NCBI RefSeq assembly: GCF_029910215.1 | Contig: NZ_CP110395.1 | Location: 3,534,001-3,598,000 of the forward strand | DNA length: 64,000 nucleotides | Source of the DNA: Paraburkholderia sp. D15 | Lineage (GTDB): Bacteria; Pseudomonadota; Gammaproteobacteria; Burkholderiales; Burkholderiaceae | Direction of reading: 5' to 3' | Shown: piece by piece, positions 1-8,676 of the stretch | Numbering within the stretch: position 1 is the first letter of the stretch | Layout of the letters: each line of letters begins with the position of its first letter | The notes under the pieces: generated by a model | The model's database searches: none | Told to the model about the DNA's origin: nothing | The model's input: the letters and a program-made list of their open reading frames with translations, nothing else | Translations under genes and position numbers: made by a program

Positions 1-72
1 TGGGGCTGATCCCGCCTGCGCGGCATGAAGCAAAAAAATACCGCCGCAAGCTGGCGAACGTCATCACGTCCG

Positions 73-510
73 CTATCGATCGGCGCCCGCGTGCGGTTGC
101 GTCTGTGCTTCGAGTTGCGTGAGCCACGCAAGTGCCTCGTCGCGCTGCGTCCCGCACATATCCGGCTGCGGCTGGAGACCCGAACAGCACGCCGGCCGCT
201 CGGGCTGGCCGAAGATCGCGCAGCGCAAGTCGTCGCCGAGTTGCACGCAACGCACGCCGGCCGGCTTGCCGTTCGGCATGCCGGGAATCGGGCTCGATAT
301 CGACGGCGCGATACAGCACGCGCCGCAATCGGGACGGCACGCGTGACCGGCGAAACGAAACGGCGACTCACCGCGCTTCGAGCCGCCGGCGGACGGTCCG
401 GCAGCGCCGCGTGCCTCATCTCGCGGCGCAGGATCATTAAAGCCTGTGCGCAGAAAATTTAGCACGTCCCCTTGCCCGTCTCTTTCAGGTTCCATCTTCA
501 AACCACTCAC
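73..510 (-). CDS. YkgJ-family cysteine-cluster protein
   Basis: A 145-residue protein with the Cys pattern of the YkgJ / UPF0153 family, predicted to bind a metal or Fe-S cluster: CRPDCGACC near residue 58, then further Cys at CVQLGD, CAIF and CCSG. The biochemical role of the family is not established. Two starts are possible. A GTG at 510 is preceded by an AGGGA-type ribosome site, and an ATG at 495 has no clear site, so the GTG is preferred but uncertain. The N-terminal 50 residues are Gly/Ser/Arg-rich and probably disordered. It is transcribed away from hemN, so the 511-743 gap holds both promoters. Confidence 0.82.
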   Translation of the reverse strand: MSGLKMEPERDGQGDVLNFLRTGFNDPAPRDEARGAAGPSAGGSKRGESPFRFAGHACRPDCGACCIAPSISSPIPGMPNGKPAGVRCVQLGDDLRCAIFGQPERPACCSGLQPQPDMCGTQRDEALAWLTQLEAQTQPHAGADR

Positions 511-743
511 GACATTTCCCTAACGCGACATCCGTCGACGCATTTTCTAGATCTGGATCAAGACCGCATTGTGCCACCGCATGCCGTGCGACCTTTTTAC
601 GCAATACTGCGTCGGGTCACGCACTTAGACTGGGTCGATCAACAAGGCCACGCCGCGAGCCACCTGTCGCGTTCGACATCGATCCACCAGACGATGCCTG
701 CCCCGGCATCTCGCGTCGCGCGGTCCACGAACCCGAGCCCCCC
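511..743. other. Divergent intergenic region upstream of hemN
   Basis: This 233-bp gap lies between the YkgJ-type gene and hemN. Apart from the FNR-like box at 548-561 it shows no convincing coding sequence; the open frames here lack ribosome sites and recognisable motifs. Confidence 0.6.
548..561. promoter_or_regulatory. FNR/ANR-like box upstream of hemN
   Basis: The sequence TAGATCTGGATCAA matches the FNR/ANR consensus TTGAT-N4-ATCAA at nine of ten fixed positions. It lies about 183 bp before the hemN start codon. Oxygen-independent coproporphyrinogen oxidase genes are classic FNR/ANR targets, which supports the call. No well-placed -10 hexamer is obvious downstream, so activity is inferred. 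Confidence 0.45.
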
Positions 744-2135
744 ATGACCATCGCCGAGACGCTGTTCCGCCCTGACCTGCTCGCCAAATACAGCGCGAAC
801 GGTCCACGCTATACGTCCTATCCGACCGCGCTGCAGTTCCGCGATACGTTCGATCCCGCCGACTATCTGCGCGCCGCCGCCGACCCGAGCGCGTCCGCGA
901 CCGACCTGTCGCTGTACTTCCACATTCCGTTTTGCGACACCGTGTGCTTCTACTGCGGCTGCAACAAGATCGCGACGAAAAACCGCGCGCACGCGCGGCC
1001 CTATCTCGAACAACTGAAGCGCGAAATGGCGCTGCAGGCGGCATGCTTCGACACGCGGCGTCCGGTGTCGCAATTGCATCTGGGCGGCGGCACGCCGACC
1101 TTCCTGTCGCACGATGAGATGTCCGAGCTGATCGCCGCGGCGCGCGAGCACTTCACGCTGCGGACCGAGGCCGAGGGCGACGGTGAGTATTCGATCGAAG
1201 TCGATCCGCGCGAGGCATCGCCCGAGACGATCGCGCATCTGCGCAAGCTCGGCTTCAATCGTTTGAGCCTGGGCGTGCAGGATTTCGATCCGCTCGTGCA
1301 GCAAGCGATCAACCGCATTCAGCCGCGCGAGATGACCGCGTCGGTGATGCAGGCCGCGCGCGAGACCGGCTATCACTCGATCGGCGTCGATCTGATCTAT
1401 GGGCTGCCGCATCAAACCGTCGACAGCTTCAGCCGCACGCTCGACACGATGCTCGAACTCGCGCCCGATCGTCTCTCGGTGTTCGCGTACGCGCACATGC
1501 CGCAGCTCTTCAAGATGCAACGGCAGATGGACCCGGCGACGCTGCCCTCGCCCGCCACGCGGCTCGCGATTCTGCGGCGGGTGGTCGAGCGACTGACGGG
1601 CGCGGGCTACGTGTACATCGGCATGGATCATTTCGCGCTGCCCACCGATGAGCTCGCGCGTGCGCAGACGCAACGCACGTTGCATCGCAATTTTCAGGGC
1701 TACAGCACGCGCGCGGAGTGCGATCTGATCGGCTTCGGCGCGTCGTCGATCGGCAAGGTCGGCGACGTCTACGCGCAGAACGTCAAGGATTTGACGGGCT
1801 ACGGGGCGGCGATCGATGCCGGCCGTCTCGCGATCTCGCGCGGCGTGCGTCTCACCGCCGACGACCGGCTGCGCCGCGACGTCATCACGCAGTTGATGTG
1901 CAATCTGGAACTGCGTTTCGACGAATTCGAAGCGACGTACGGCATCCGCTTCGCGCAGACATTCGAGGCCGAGCTGGAGCGCCTGCGCGAATTCGAGGCA
2001 GACGGTCTCGTCGCGCTCGATGCCGGCAAGCTCGAAGTCCGGATGGCCGGCCGGATGCTGGTGCGCAATATCGCGATGGTGTTCGACCGGTATCTCGGTC
2101 AGCAGACACTCGAGCGGTTTTCGCGGACCGTTTGA
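744..2135 (+). CDS. hemN: Oxygen-independent coproporphyrinogen III oxidase
   Basis: HemN is a radical-SAM enzyme that decarboxylates coproporphyrinogen III to protoporphyrinogen IX without oxygen, in cytoplasmic haem synthesis. The 463-residue length is usual. The radical-SAM Cys motif is visible at about residues 63-70 (FCDTVCFYCGC), with the family's extra Cys directly after it. The SAM-binding LGGGTPTF segment is at about residue 114, and SLGVQDF and DLIYGLPHQT follow as in HemN proteins. The gene is single, read toward tRNA-Leu, with an FNR-like site upstream. The ribosome site is weak. Confidence 0.95.
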   Translation: MTIAETLFRPDLLAKYSANGPRYTSYPTALQFRDTFDPADYLRAAADPSASATDLSLYFHIPFCDTVCFYCGCNKIATKNRAHARPYLEQLKREMALQAACFDTRRPVSQLHLGGGTPTFLSHDEMSELIAAAREHFTLRTEAEGDGEYSIEVDPREASPETIAHLRKLGFNRLSLGVQDFDPLVQQAINRIQPREMTASVMQAARETGYHSIGVDLIYGLPHQTVDSFSRTLDTMLELAPDRLSVFAYAHMPQLFKMQRQMDPATLPSPATRLAILRRVVERLTGAGYVYIGMDHFALPTDELARAQTQRTLHRNFQGYSTRAECDLIGFGASSIGKVGDVYAQNVKDLTGYGAAIDAGRLAISRGVRLTADDRLRRDVITQLMCNLELRFDEFEATYGIRFAQTFEAELERLREFEADGLVALDAGKLEVRMAGRMLVRNIAMVFDRYLGQQTLERFSRTV

Positions 2136-2241
2136 CGGCATTGCAGCCGATGAAGGCGGCCGGCTTGCCCGTCGCCGAATTTTCGGCCATAATCTGCGTC
2201 TTCGCCGCGCGCCATGTTCCAGCGCGTGAGCCGCAAGATCT

Positions 2242-2326
2242 GCCCAGGTGGTGAAATTGGTAGACGCAGGGGACTCAAAATCCCCCGCCGCAAGGCGTGC
2301 CGGTTCGATTCCGGCCCTGGGCACCA
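2242..2326 (+). tRNA. tRNA-Leu (CAA)
   Basis: A complete class II tRNA of 85 nt. The acceptor stem pairs GCCCAGG with CCTGGGC, followed by discriminator A and an encoded CCA. The anticodon stem GGGGA/TCCCC encloses the loop CTCAAAA with anticodon CAA at 2276-2278. A long variable arm and a T-arm with GTTCGATTC are present. The tRNA marks the left edge of the accessory region that follows. Confidence 0.96.
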
Positions 2327-2708
2327 AACAGATTCATCAAGTCAGCGCGTTCGCCGCTACTTTCGAATATCGCGAAACACCCTCTCTTTCGCAAAAATTT
2401 CCCTGATTTTTCACTTGCTTGTTGTCAATGCTTTGATCTCACAAGCGATGACTTTGCGCATACAGCGGCAGCACAATTGCCTCTCGCTTTGCAATTCGCG
2501 ACATTTACGTCGTTGGCGTCCATGTCTGCGGCCATATTCAGAAAAAGCTATTGCCCAACGAGCCAAAGATGCACACGCACTTGATTAACAACACATATAA
2601 ACACCTTGGCTTTTATTCGTTTGGCATTTTATGTTGGCCAACGACTTCGTCTTGATCAAAGCTCTGTAGAATCGCGCGATTCGGGTTTGAGATTAAGTCA
2701 AAGGCAGC
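2327..2708. other. AT-richer spacer after tRNA-Leu
   Basis: About 380 bp that are visibly more AT-rich than the flanking core genes. Short open frames run through it but have no ribosome sites or recognisable motifs. No integrase gene or repeat of the tRNA 3' end was found by eye. The last 50 bases carry a promoter-like TAGAAT overlapping a palindrome that is shared with vgrG (see 2667-2681). Confidence 0.55.
2667..2681 (+). promoter_or_regulatory. -10-like TAGAAT overlapping palindrome AATCGCGCGATT
   Basis: TAGAAT at 2667-2672 overlaps the 12-bp palindrome AATCGCGCGATT at 2670-2681, 27 bp before the vgrG-like remnant's ATG. The same palindrome, preceded by TAAAAT, sits 24 bp before the full vgrG (11556-11567). 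The shared arrangement suggests a duplicated promoter. A -35 element is not clear. Confidence 0.5.
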
Positions 2709-2843
2709 ATGGATACCCAGAGCATATTGAGGGCAATCAGGGCTGGCCTGTCACAACAGGATCGCCTGCTTAAGCTGGATACGCCGGTAGAAAATATGGA
2801 CGATCCCGTTGGGAAAGCTCTCGGGCAGCTGTTGGAAAATTAA
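2709..2843 (+). pseudogene. vgrG 5' remnant (44 codons)
   Basis: The frame encodes 44 residues whose first 26 or so align with the N-terminus of the full VgrG at 8673-11531: both have an A/GL-x-QQDRLLKLDTP core. Similarity is lost at about codon 28, after LDTP, and the frame closes 16 codons later. It is therefore the 5' end of a second, diverged vgrG whose body has been lost. The remnant now lies directly upstream of the Asp-box gene: its stop is one base from the next ATG (TAATATG). It may act only as a translated leader. Confidence 0.75.
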
Positions 2844-2844
2844 T

Positions 2845-4080
2845 ATGCAGAAGTCAAAGCGCTGGAAAATGCTGGCAGGCGGTTTCGCCTTGCTGGCAGC
2901 ATTAATCTATGAATGCCAAAGCTTGACGACAGGTTGGGAAACAGTCACGACATCTTTTGCGAAAAGTGACAAGCCCTACGGCGGCGGAGCATTCCGCGTT
3001 CGCGGTAACGACGTCATCAGTTTGAAGACTGCAGGACCGGAACTCAAGTTCAAACCGGCAAGCCAACTTAAGAATCCTGAAGTGGCGGAACTCACTGAAG
3101 CGTGGATGGACGACTCTTCCGAGCGCCTAAATCGACGCACGGTGGCTTTCCTGAAGGGAACGTTGAATGGCGGATTGACACGGACCTTCCAGCAGCGCGG
3201 CCAGGACGCTGCCTGGTGGTATTCGAAGGACTGGCACACCGTCTATGTCAGCATCGGATGGATGGACTACAAATCGCCTGTCCCATCGAATGGTCTAACT
3301 CCGCAAATTACCAAGCTCTGGCGGTCAACTGACGGCGGCCAAAACTGGACCCAATTGACCTGGCCAGAAGACCGCAACATCGGCCAACTTCTGTTTCTCG
3401 ATCCGCAACGGGGTTACGCGATCGGATGGGGGCCGCATATATGGCGGACGGCTGACGGCGGCCAGTCATGGCACGAAATCAAAGTGCCGCCACTCGCGGA
3501 TGCAGGCAAACCTCGCAAGACGTTTGACGCGGTGAACCTCGGTCCCGATGGCGTATTGCACGTCGCCTACTACGTCGACAAGCTCGATGAAACTCAGACA
3601 TCGAGCCTGATCTATCGACTCGCGTGGGATCAGCAGGATTTCGTGCGAGAGGTCGTGTTGCCGCAACAAACTGTCGTCGATCTGCAATCGACGCCGGACT
3701 CAGCAGGAAGCTATTCACTTTATGCACTATCGCGCCTCGGCCCTCCGCGTAACTGGGATGATCCGGCGGACAAAGGGCATCGCGTTGGCGCTATTTCAAC
3801 GTGGACGAACGGCCCCCAACCAGTGGCGCGTCAACTGCATACCTTTGACAATAAGTTGATGCTGGACGGGCTCAGCGTAGGCAGACAGGGGGTACTGCTT
3901 GTTTATGCAACCGATGCATCGGGCGAAGGCGCACCGCGTGACCTCACCATCATTAGCAGCGATTCCGGACAATCCTGGAAGCCGCTAGATGAGAGCAGCG
4001 CTCAGGGCGGTTATTTTGATCCAGAGACCAACACGCAATACGCACTGTTCGCCTATACGTTGAAGAAGCGGAAATTCTAG
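2845..4080 (+). CDS. Asp-box (BNR) repeat exported protein, possible orphan T6SS immunity protein
   Basis: 411 residues. The start is taken at the ATG one base after the vgrG-remnant stop, which gives a basic N-terminus and a hydrophobic segment (about 9-22), so export or membrane anchoring is likely; Cys24 lacks a good lipobox. Three Asp-boxes (S/T-x-D-x-G-x-S/N-W) are visible: STDGGQNW near 161, TADGGQSW near 202 and SSDSGQSW near 385. This indicates a beta-propeller of the sialidase/BNR type without evident sialidase catalytic residues. From memory, Tli3-type T6SS lipase immunity proteins have this general appearance. Placement after a vgrG remnant fits an orphan immunity gene, but function is inferred. 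Confidence 0.7.
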   Translation: MQKSKRWKMLAGGFALLAALIYECQSLTTGWETVTTSFAKSDKPYGGGAFRVRGNDVISLKTAGPELKFKPASQLKNPEVAELTEAWMDDSSERLNRRTVAFLKGTLNGGLTRTFQQRGQDAAWWYSKDWHTVYVSIGWMDYKSPVPSNGLTPQITKLWRSTDGGQNWTQLTWPEDRNIGQLLFLDPQRGYAIGWGPHIWRTADGGQSWHEIKVPPLADAGKPRKTFDAVNLGPDGVLHVAYYVDKLDETQTSSLIYRLAWDQQDFVREVVLPQQTVVDLQSTPDSAGSYSLYALSRLGPPRNWDDPADKGHRVGAISTWTNGPQPVARQLHTFDNKLMLDGLSVGRQGVLLVYATDASGEGAPRDLTIISSDSGQSWKPLDESSAQGGYFDPETNTQYALFAYTLKKRKF

Positions 4081-4098
4081 TCAGTCCAGCTTTGGAAT

Positions 4099-4130
4099 CC
4101 GGCGTATCCACTGCTTCCGCGATACGCCGG
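4099..4130. terminator. Inverted repeat between convergent genes
   Basis: A 10-bp perfect stem CCGGCGTATC / GATACGCCGG with a 12-nt loop lies just after the Asp-box gene. It is followed by only a short T-rich run, so it is a plausible but weak terminator for the convergent transcripts. Confidence 0.5.
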
Positions 4131-4316
4131 TTCTGTGGCTCAGATCTTCCATCATGAAACACTGAACTCGCAGCGCCCCGTTCAGCCGTAAGGGTGGCGC
4201 CAGCAACGTCTTGAGTGGCAGCAGATACCTTCAGACGGCAGTGCGATCCGATCAGTGACGACCTACAGGGTGAGGTGGTCGATGCGAGCGCGCTTCCGCG
4301 CCCGGCCAAACATCCT

Positions 4317-5378
4317 TCAGTCTTCGTGCAGGGACGCCTGCAACTTCAGCAGCTTCAAGATATCCCCATCGCTGACGTGGAACGACAGGTCGTCGGTGAG
4401 CGGTCTATAAAGATCCGGCAGGCGCGTCCATTCGAACAGAGAGTTATCCGAATAGAAATTTCCGATCTGCTTCAACGCGGGCGTTGCATCGGTCGTCCCT
4501 CGGGAGGGATCGTAATCGGCGCGTATTCTCGCGAATCCTTCCAGGTGTCCGATGCACGCGGAACATCCATTGTTTACCCCCTTTTCCCAAAGGCGATAAG
4601 CGTCTACCTTCCGTCCTTCCATGTCCGCGAGTACGCCAAGGCTGTCATAGGCCTCTCCATCTCCCTGTGCCATTGCACATTCCAGCATCGCTTTGCCGGC
4701 CGGCCTCAATTGTTTCGATCGAACAACGATGTCGCCACCCACCCAGACCATCGCATCGGGACTTCCGCGGTCGATTGCTTCGGACATCACCCGCTCCTGC
4801 TCCTGCGGCACCTGCTCAAGATAGGTCGCGTAGGTGTATGCCGCGATGGGAATACCTTGCGCCGCCAACTTCTCCAGCCGTCGTGCCGCATCCTGATGTG
4901 CCGCAGCGTCTCCCCGCACCCTGAAGGCCCAAACGCTGTCGACATACTCGGCCTTCCAACTGCCCGCCTTGATTGCGGCCCTGATCAGGTCAAGACGTTT
5001 CTTGCGTGCGGCCTCGCTGTCCCAGAAGTCAGGAACACTGTTTCCATGCGTGGTGTACTGGACAAACTCAGCAAAAGCCTTCGCTGCCGCGGCGGACTCT
5101 TCCGGCGTGTGGTCTTGTGCCTGACGGCAGACGAACGGCCTGCCCTTGAACTGCGCGAGGAGCGTCCGATCCATTTCCTGCGCGCTTACGTCATCCCACG
5201 CCGCCGAATGATTGAAGCTGGTCAGTTCCTGAGATGAAGTAGTGTCCTGGCGTGAAGGCAAGACACTTCGATCGGCGCAACCAGTGAATGCAACAACAAC
5301 GAGAAACAGCGGTACTAAAATTCGCACGACCCAACTCCTGTTTTTTATTTGGACCAATCTGCCTGCCTGTCGAAACAT
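4317..5378 (-). CDS. Sel1-like repeat lipoprotein, likely Tle5 immunity (second copy)
   Basis: 353 residues from the ATG at 5378, which overlaps the upstream gene's stop as TGATG. A longer start at 5411 would lie inside the upstream gene. A hydrophobic segment ends at Cys34 in a lipobox-like FTGC, so it is probably a lipoprotein. The middle of the protein has Sel1/TPR-like helical repeats (AARRLEKLAAQG, ECAMAQGDGEAYDSLG, YRLWEKGVNNGCSACIGHL). Sel1-repeat proteins are the known immunity partners of PldB/Tle5 phospholipase effectors in Pseudomonas and Klebsiella. It is last in the vgrG operon, supporting that role. Confidence 0.78.
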   Translation of the reverse strand: MFRQAGRLVQIKNRSWVVRILVPLFLVVVAFTGCADRSVLPSRQDTTSSQELTSFNHSAAWDDVSAQEMDRTLLAQFKGRPFVCRQAQDHTPEESAAAAKAFAEFVQYTTHGNSVPDFWDSEAARKKRLDLIRAAIKAGSWKAEYVDSVWAFRVRGDAAAHQDAARRLEKLAAQGIPIAAYTYATYLEQVPQEQERVMSEAIDRGSPDAMVWVGGDIVVRSKQLRPAGKAMLECAMAQGDGEAYDSLGVLADMEGRKVDAYRLWEKGVNNGCSACIGHLEGFARIRADYDPSRGTTDATPALKQIGNFYSDNSLFEWTRLPDLYRPLTDDLSFHVSDGDILKLLKLQASLHED

Positions 5379-6685
5379 CACACCTGATCGATATACGCGA
5401 CCAGTTCCCACGCGACCCGTGAAGTCTGCCGGCGCTCACCCATCACGCGATCAAGAAGCGCGAGCTGACGCGATTCGTGTACGACCAGCGACGGCAACGT
5501 ATCGCCCTTGAGGAAACGACGCTGCGAATCTCCCATCTGCCCCACCTGAAGCTTTGCATGCCAGACACCATCTTCAGGGCAAATCTCGCCGGTGCTGACG
5601 AAGGTGCCGAGCGGTACGCGGGACGCGACGCTCACAGGTTCTTCCGCCTGCGATGTCTTCTTCAAGAGCCCCGATAGCGGCAGGCCCGTCGCCGGATCGA
5701 GTTGCTTTGTTTTCGCCAGCCGATCAATGAGTTCTTCGGACGGCTTCTGTGGGGGCGTTGCGGCATCCTGCTGCTTTTGCCATTCGAACGTGCCGTCCCA
5801 TGGCGGAAGCTTGGCGGGCGGCAACGGTACGATCTTGTCGATGTCGGGAACCCTTGGGTTGCGACCGTCATTACCATCGATAAACTTGCCGATTAACTTG
5901 TAGCGCGTTGCCCGTTCCGGGTCAGGTGCTACGCCCAGATAGCTCACAACATCACTCTTTGATTTCGCCAGGAATCCCATTTCTAACGCAAATGCGCCTT
6001 GCGTATTCCCGGCTGCCGCTGACTTTTGAAATGCCACCATCGCGTCTGCATACTTCTCGTTGTCCTGCAGCTTTGTTCCGAGATAGTTTGCCGCTTCGGC
6101 ATGCCCCTGATCCGCAGCACATTGGAACATTTGAAGCGCGATATCCGGCGCCGCATCTGCTGGGTCAAGCAAATTCGCGACGTAATACTGAGCGTCCGCG
6201 TTGCCGAGATCAGCGGCCTTGCGGATGTAGCTTCGAGCCGCATCGGCGTCCTGCTTGAGTCCATATCCGTTCAGCAGGTAGTGCCCGACATCGTAGTAGC
6301 CACTGGGCACACCTGCCTTGATCAGCTGTTCCGCGAGATCGACACTCTCGTTCTCAGCATCAGGCGAAGACGCCATGCCAGTCGAAACAAGCAGTTGCAA
6401 ATTATGATTCGCTTTGAAATTCCCGTATGCCGCGGCAATCCGGTAGTAGCGGGCAATATCGTTGTAGTCTTTCGGCCCCTCTTTTTTCTCAAGATAGCGG
6501 GCGTACTGAAAGAGCCTTTCCGATTCCTGATCGATCTGCGGCAGATGGGCGGCCTCATGCATGCATGTAAAGGCGAGATTGGCGCGTACAGCACCAAGGT
6601 CAGGTACAGACGTCACGGTATTTTCGTTCCTCGAACAGGCACATAAGAGACACGTTGCGAACAAAGCGATGATAGTTATACGCAT
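5378..6685 (-). CDS. Sel1-like repeat lipoprotein, likely Tle5 immunity (first copy)
   Basis: 435 residues with a signal peptide ending in a lipobox-like LCAC at Cys17. Clear Sel1 repeats occupy roughly residues 120-230, for example YDVGHYLLNGYGLKQDADAA and SYIRKAADLGNADAQYYVANL. A proline-rich segment follows (about 290-320). The C-terminal part resembles its downstream neighbour in containing a VHESRQLALLDR-type segment. The ATG follows the phospholipase gene stop by two bases and its own stop overlaps the next start, so effector and both candidate immunity proteins should be made together in the periplasm-facing envelope. Confidence 0.8.
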   Translation of the reverse strand: MRITIIALFATCLLCACSRNENTVTSVPDLGAVRANLAFTCMHEAAHLPQIDQESERLFQYARYLEKKEGPKDYNDIARYYRIAAAYGNFKANHNLQLLVSTGMASSPDAENESVDLAEQLIKAGVPSGYYDVGHYLLNGYGLKQDADAARSYIRKAADLGNADAQYYVANLLDPADAAPDIALQMFQCAADQGHAEAANYLGTKLQDNEKYADAMVAFQKSAAAGNTQGAFALEMGFLAKSKSDVVSYLGVAPDPERATRYKLIGKFIDGNDGRNPRVPDIDKIVPLPPAKLPPWDGTFEWQKQQDAATPPQKPSEELIDRLAKTKQLDPATGLPLSGLLKKTSQAEEPVSVASRVPLGTFVSTGEICPEDGVWHAKLQVGQMGDSQRRFLKGDTLPSLVVHESRQLALLDRVMGERRQTSRVAWELVAYIDQV

Positions 6686-6687
6686 GA

Positions 6688-8676
6688 CTAGTCCAGCGCG
6701 CTGCGCGTCGTCGTATTACTGACAAAGCCGACTACCGGCACAACCGGCGACTTGCTCTTCGAATTGCGACGCGTCCTATTCTTCTCTATCAGCGCACTCC
6801 ATGCTTTGTACGCCTCGTTCATATCGTCTCCAGTTGCCCGCTCATAGGCTGCATTCGAATCTCCTTGCGACGATTGCAGCTCCAGGAAGCTCGGCTTCGT
6901 ATGAATCCCCCACAGACGCTTCCGAAGAGCCTTCGTCACCGCGCCATTTTCGTGGCAGATGTTCAACTCGCTATCCACTTCCATGCTCCGGGTGTTGATG
7001 TTGGCCGAGCCGTGCGTTGTGAACGCATCATCGATAATCATCACCTTGGCGTGAATATACGTATCCATCCATGCACCCGGGGGCGAGTCCGGTGCGACCA
7101 ATGTGCAGATCAACACTTTCAGCCCGGGAATGTTGACCGGCACGGGCTGATATTGCCCATTGCCCGCAATCTGGTTGTTCACGCTGTCGAGCTTGCGTTG
7201 AACGTCCTTCTTCTGCGCCTCGTAGTCTGCGTTGACCTTCGCCATTTGCTCGCGAGTTCCCGTTCCATACATATCGACCAGGTGTTCGTTACTTTGAATG
7301 CCGTCCAGTTTCGCTTCGAGTGCGCTTTGCTGCTGTTGCAGTGACTCGCCACGCTCAAGACGTGTAATGGCCGGCAGTGCATCGGGACGTCCGAGAGCGG
7401 TCATCATCCGTTGGGTCGACACCTGTCCTTTGTCCAGACCGTCCTTGTTGGAATTGGTAATCACGAACAGGTAAATGGACCCGTCCTTACCCGTGTCACG
7501 CCCCCAACTCAACTGGTGCTGCACCGCCGCCTTGATGTTGTCGACCAGCGGTGGATAGCGGAAATACTGGTTCTCGATGTAGATAAACTTCGCCGCGTTA
7601 TTCGCCGTCTGACGATACAGCGACCGGATGTCCCTGCGATTCTCCTGTGACTGCGTACGGGTAATCTGAGCCATTACTGGCGTGCCGAGGTCCGGACGCA
7701 CGCTCAGTCTCGATGCCAAGGCCGCACGCGGCGTAATCAGATCGATGCCCGTACTGCGCTTCCAGGCATTGCAGAAATTCACATTCAGATGTTCGAGGAT
7801 CGGTCCCGTCACACGTGCGGACATATCCTGTCTCGGCGTCGCCCCGTTACGACCGAAACGCGCATTCATGCGGGCGTAGGAATGAGCGTCGTCGTCCCAA
7901 TAGGCGTCGAGCGTATTGTGACCCATCACGAAACCGACCGCATGCTCCGGCGCCTCGTAATCGATCAACACCATCTTCTGATGATGCGAAGGCGCCGCGC
8001 CGAAACTACCGACTGCCTCTTCGTTCAGATCCTTGTCGGAACGGAAACGGCTCTCGCGAAACATGATCTCGATCCGATCTTTCAGCGAGAAGTCACGCGT
8101 GGCCAGCTCGATGTTCCTGAATCCCTGGACCGCCGCCCCCTGCTTCGACGGCGCCCCCGACTGCGTCGCAGCAAACTGGTCGCGCATCGGAGCAGGTCTT
8201 CCGGCGCTTGCGCGGTAGTACCACGCGCGGTCGTAGTCCTTTTCAGAAATGTTCTCGTTCGTTCTATTCAACGTTCTCAGCCAGCTGAATCCGGGCGTCG
8301 GGTTTTCAATGAACTGCGCCCCGGCAAAGGTATCGACCCAGCACAGCAGTCTGATCCTGACATTGTGCTCGCCGCGCTCGATCAGCAGGTCGCCGATGCT
8401 CAACGTATTGAGCGAATCGCTGCCGCGCTTGAAATACATCGACGGCTGAAAACCCCAGCAGATGATATCGATGGAATGCCGCGCGGCGGCAATCGCGTCA
8501 TATACGGCGCCGAATGCCTCCGCGCCGTTCACAAGAGGTTTATACGAGCATGGCAAAGGATGAAACTCGCAGGGAGTCCCCTCGTCCGTAATATCCACGA
8601 ACCACGGCATGCACGCGTACGCACCCGATGTCCAGTTCAATGCGGCCGGGGTCACGATGGGCGGGCTTGTTGTCAT
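6688..8676 (-). CDS. T6SS phospholipase D effector, Tle5-like
   Basis: 662 residues with two PLD HKD motifs: HQKMVLID at about 232-239 and HAKVMIID at about 542-549 followed by GSANIN. Both catalytic His/Lys/Asp sets are intact. Enzymes of this family cleave membrane phospholipids such as phosphatidylethanolamine in target cells. A Gln/Lys/Glu-rich insert at about 440-505 looks coiled-coil. No signal peptide is visible, as expected for T6SS delivery. The ATG overlaps the vgrG stop (ATGA), and two Sel1 lipoprotein genes follow. Together this is a standard VgrG-effector-immunity cassette. Confidence 0.92.
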   Translation of the reverse strand: MTTSPPIVTPAALNWTSGAYACMPWFVDITDEGTPCEFHPLPCSYKPLVNGAEAFGAVYDAIAAARHSIDIICWGFQPSMYFKRGSDSLNTLSIGDLLIERGEHNVRIRLLCWVDTFAGAQFIENPTPGFSWLRTLNRTNENISEKDYDRAWYYRASAGRPAPMRDQFAATQSGAPSKQGAAVQGFRNIELATRDFSLKDRIEIMFRESRFRSDKDLNEEAVGSFGAAPSHHQKMVLIDYEAPEHAVGFVMGHNTLDAYWDDDAHSYARMNARFGRNGATPRQDMSARVTGPILEHLNVNFCNAWKRSTGIDLITPRAALASRLSVRPDLGTPVMAQITRTQSQENRRDIRSLYRQTANNAAKFIYIENQYFRYPPLVDNIKAAVQHQLSWGRDTGKDGSIYLFVITNSNKDGLDKGQVSTQRMMTALGRPDALPAITRLERGESLQQQQSALEAKLDGIQSNEHLVDMYGTGTREQMAKVNADYEAQKKDVQRKLDSVNNQIAGNGQYQPVPVNIPGLKVLICTLVAPDSPPGAWMDTYIHAKVMIIDDAFTTHGSANINTRSMEVDSELNICHENGAVTKALRKRLWGIHTKPSFLELQSSQGDSNAAYERATGDDMNEAYKAWSALIEKNRTRRNSKSKSPVVPVVGFVSNTTTRSALD

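Noticed and set aside
639..2327. Long open frame (562 codons) antisense to hemN
   Set aside because: Arg/His/Ala-rich shadow of a GC-rich gene with clear HemN motifs on the plus strand; no ribosome site or family motif.
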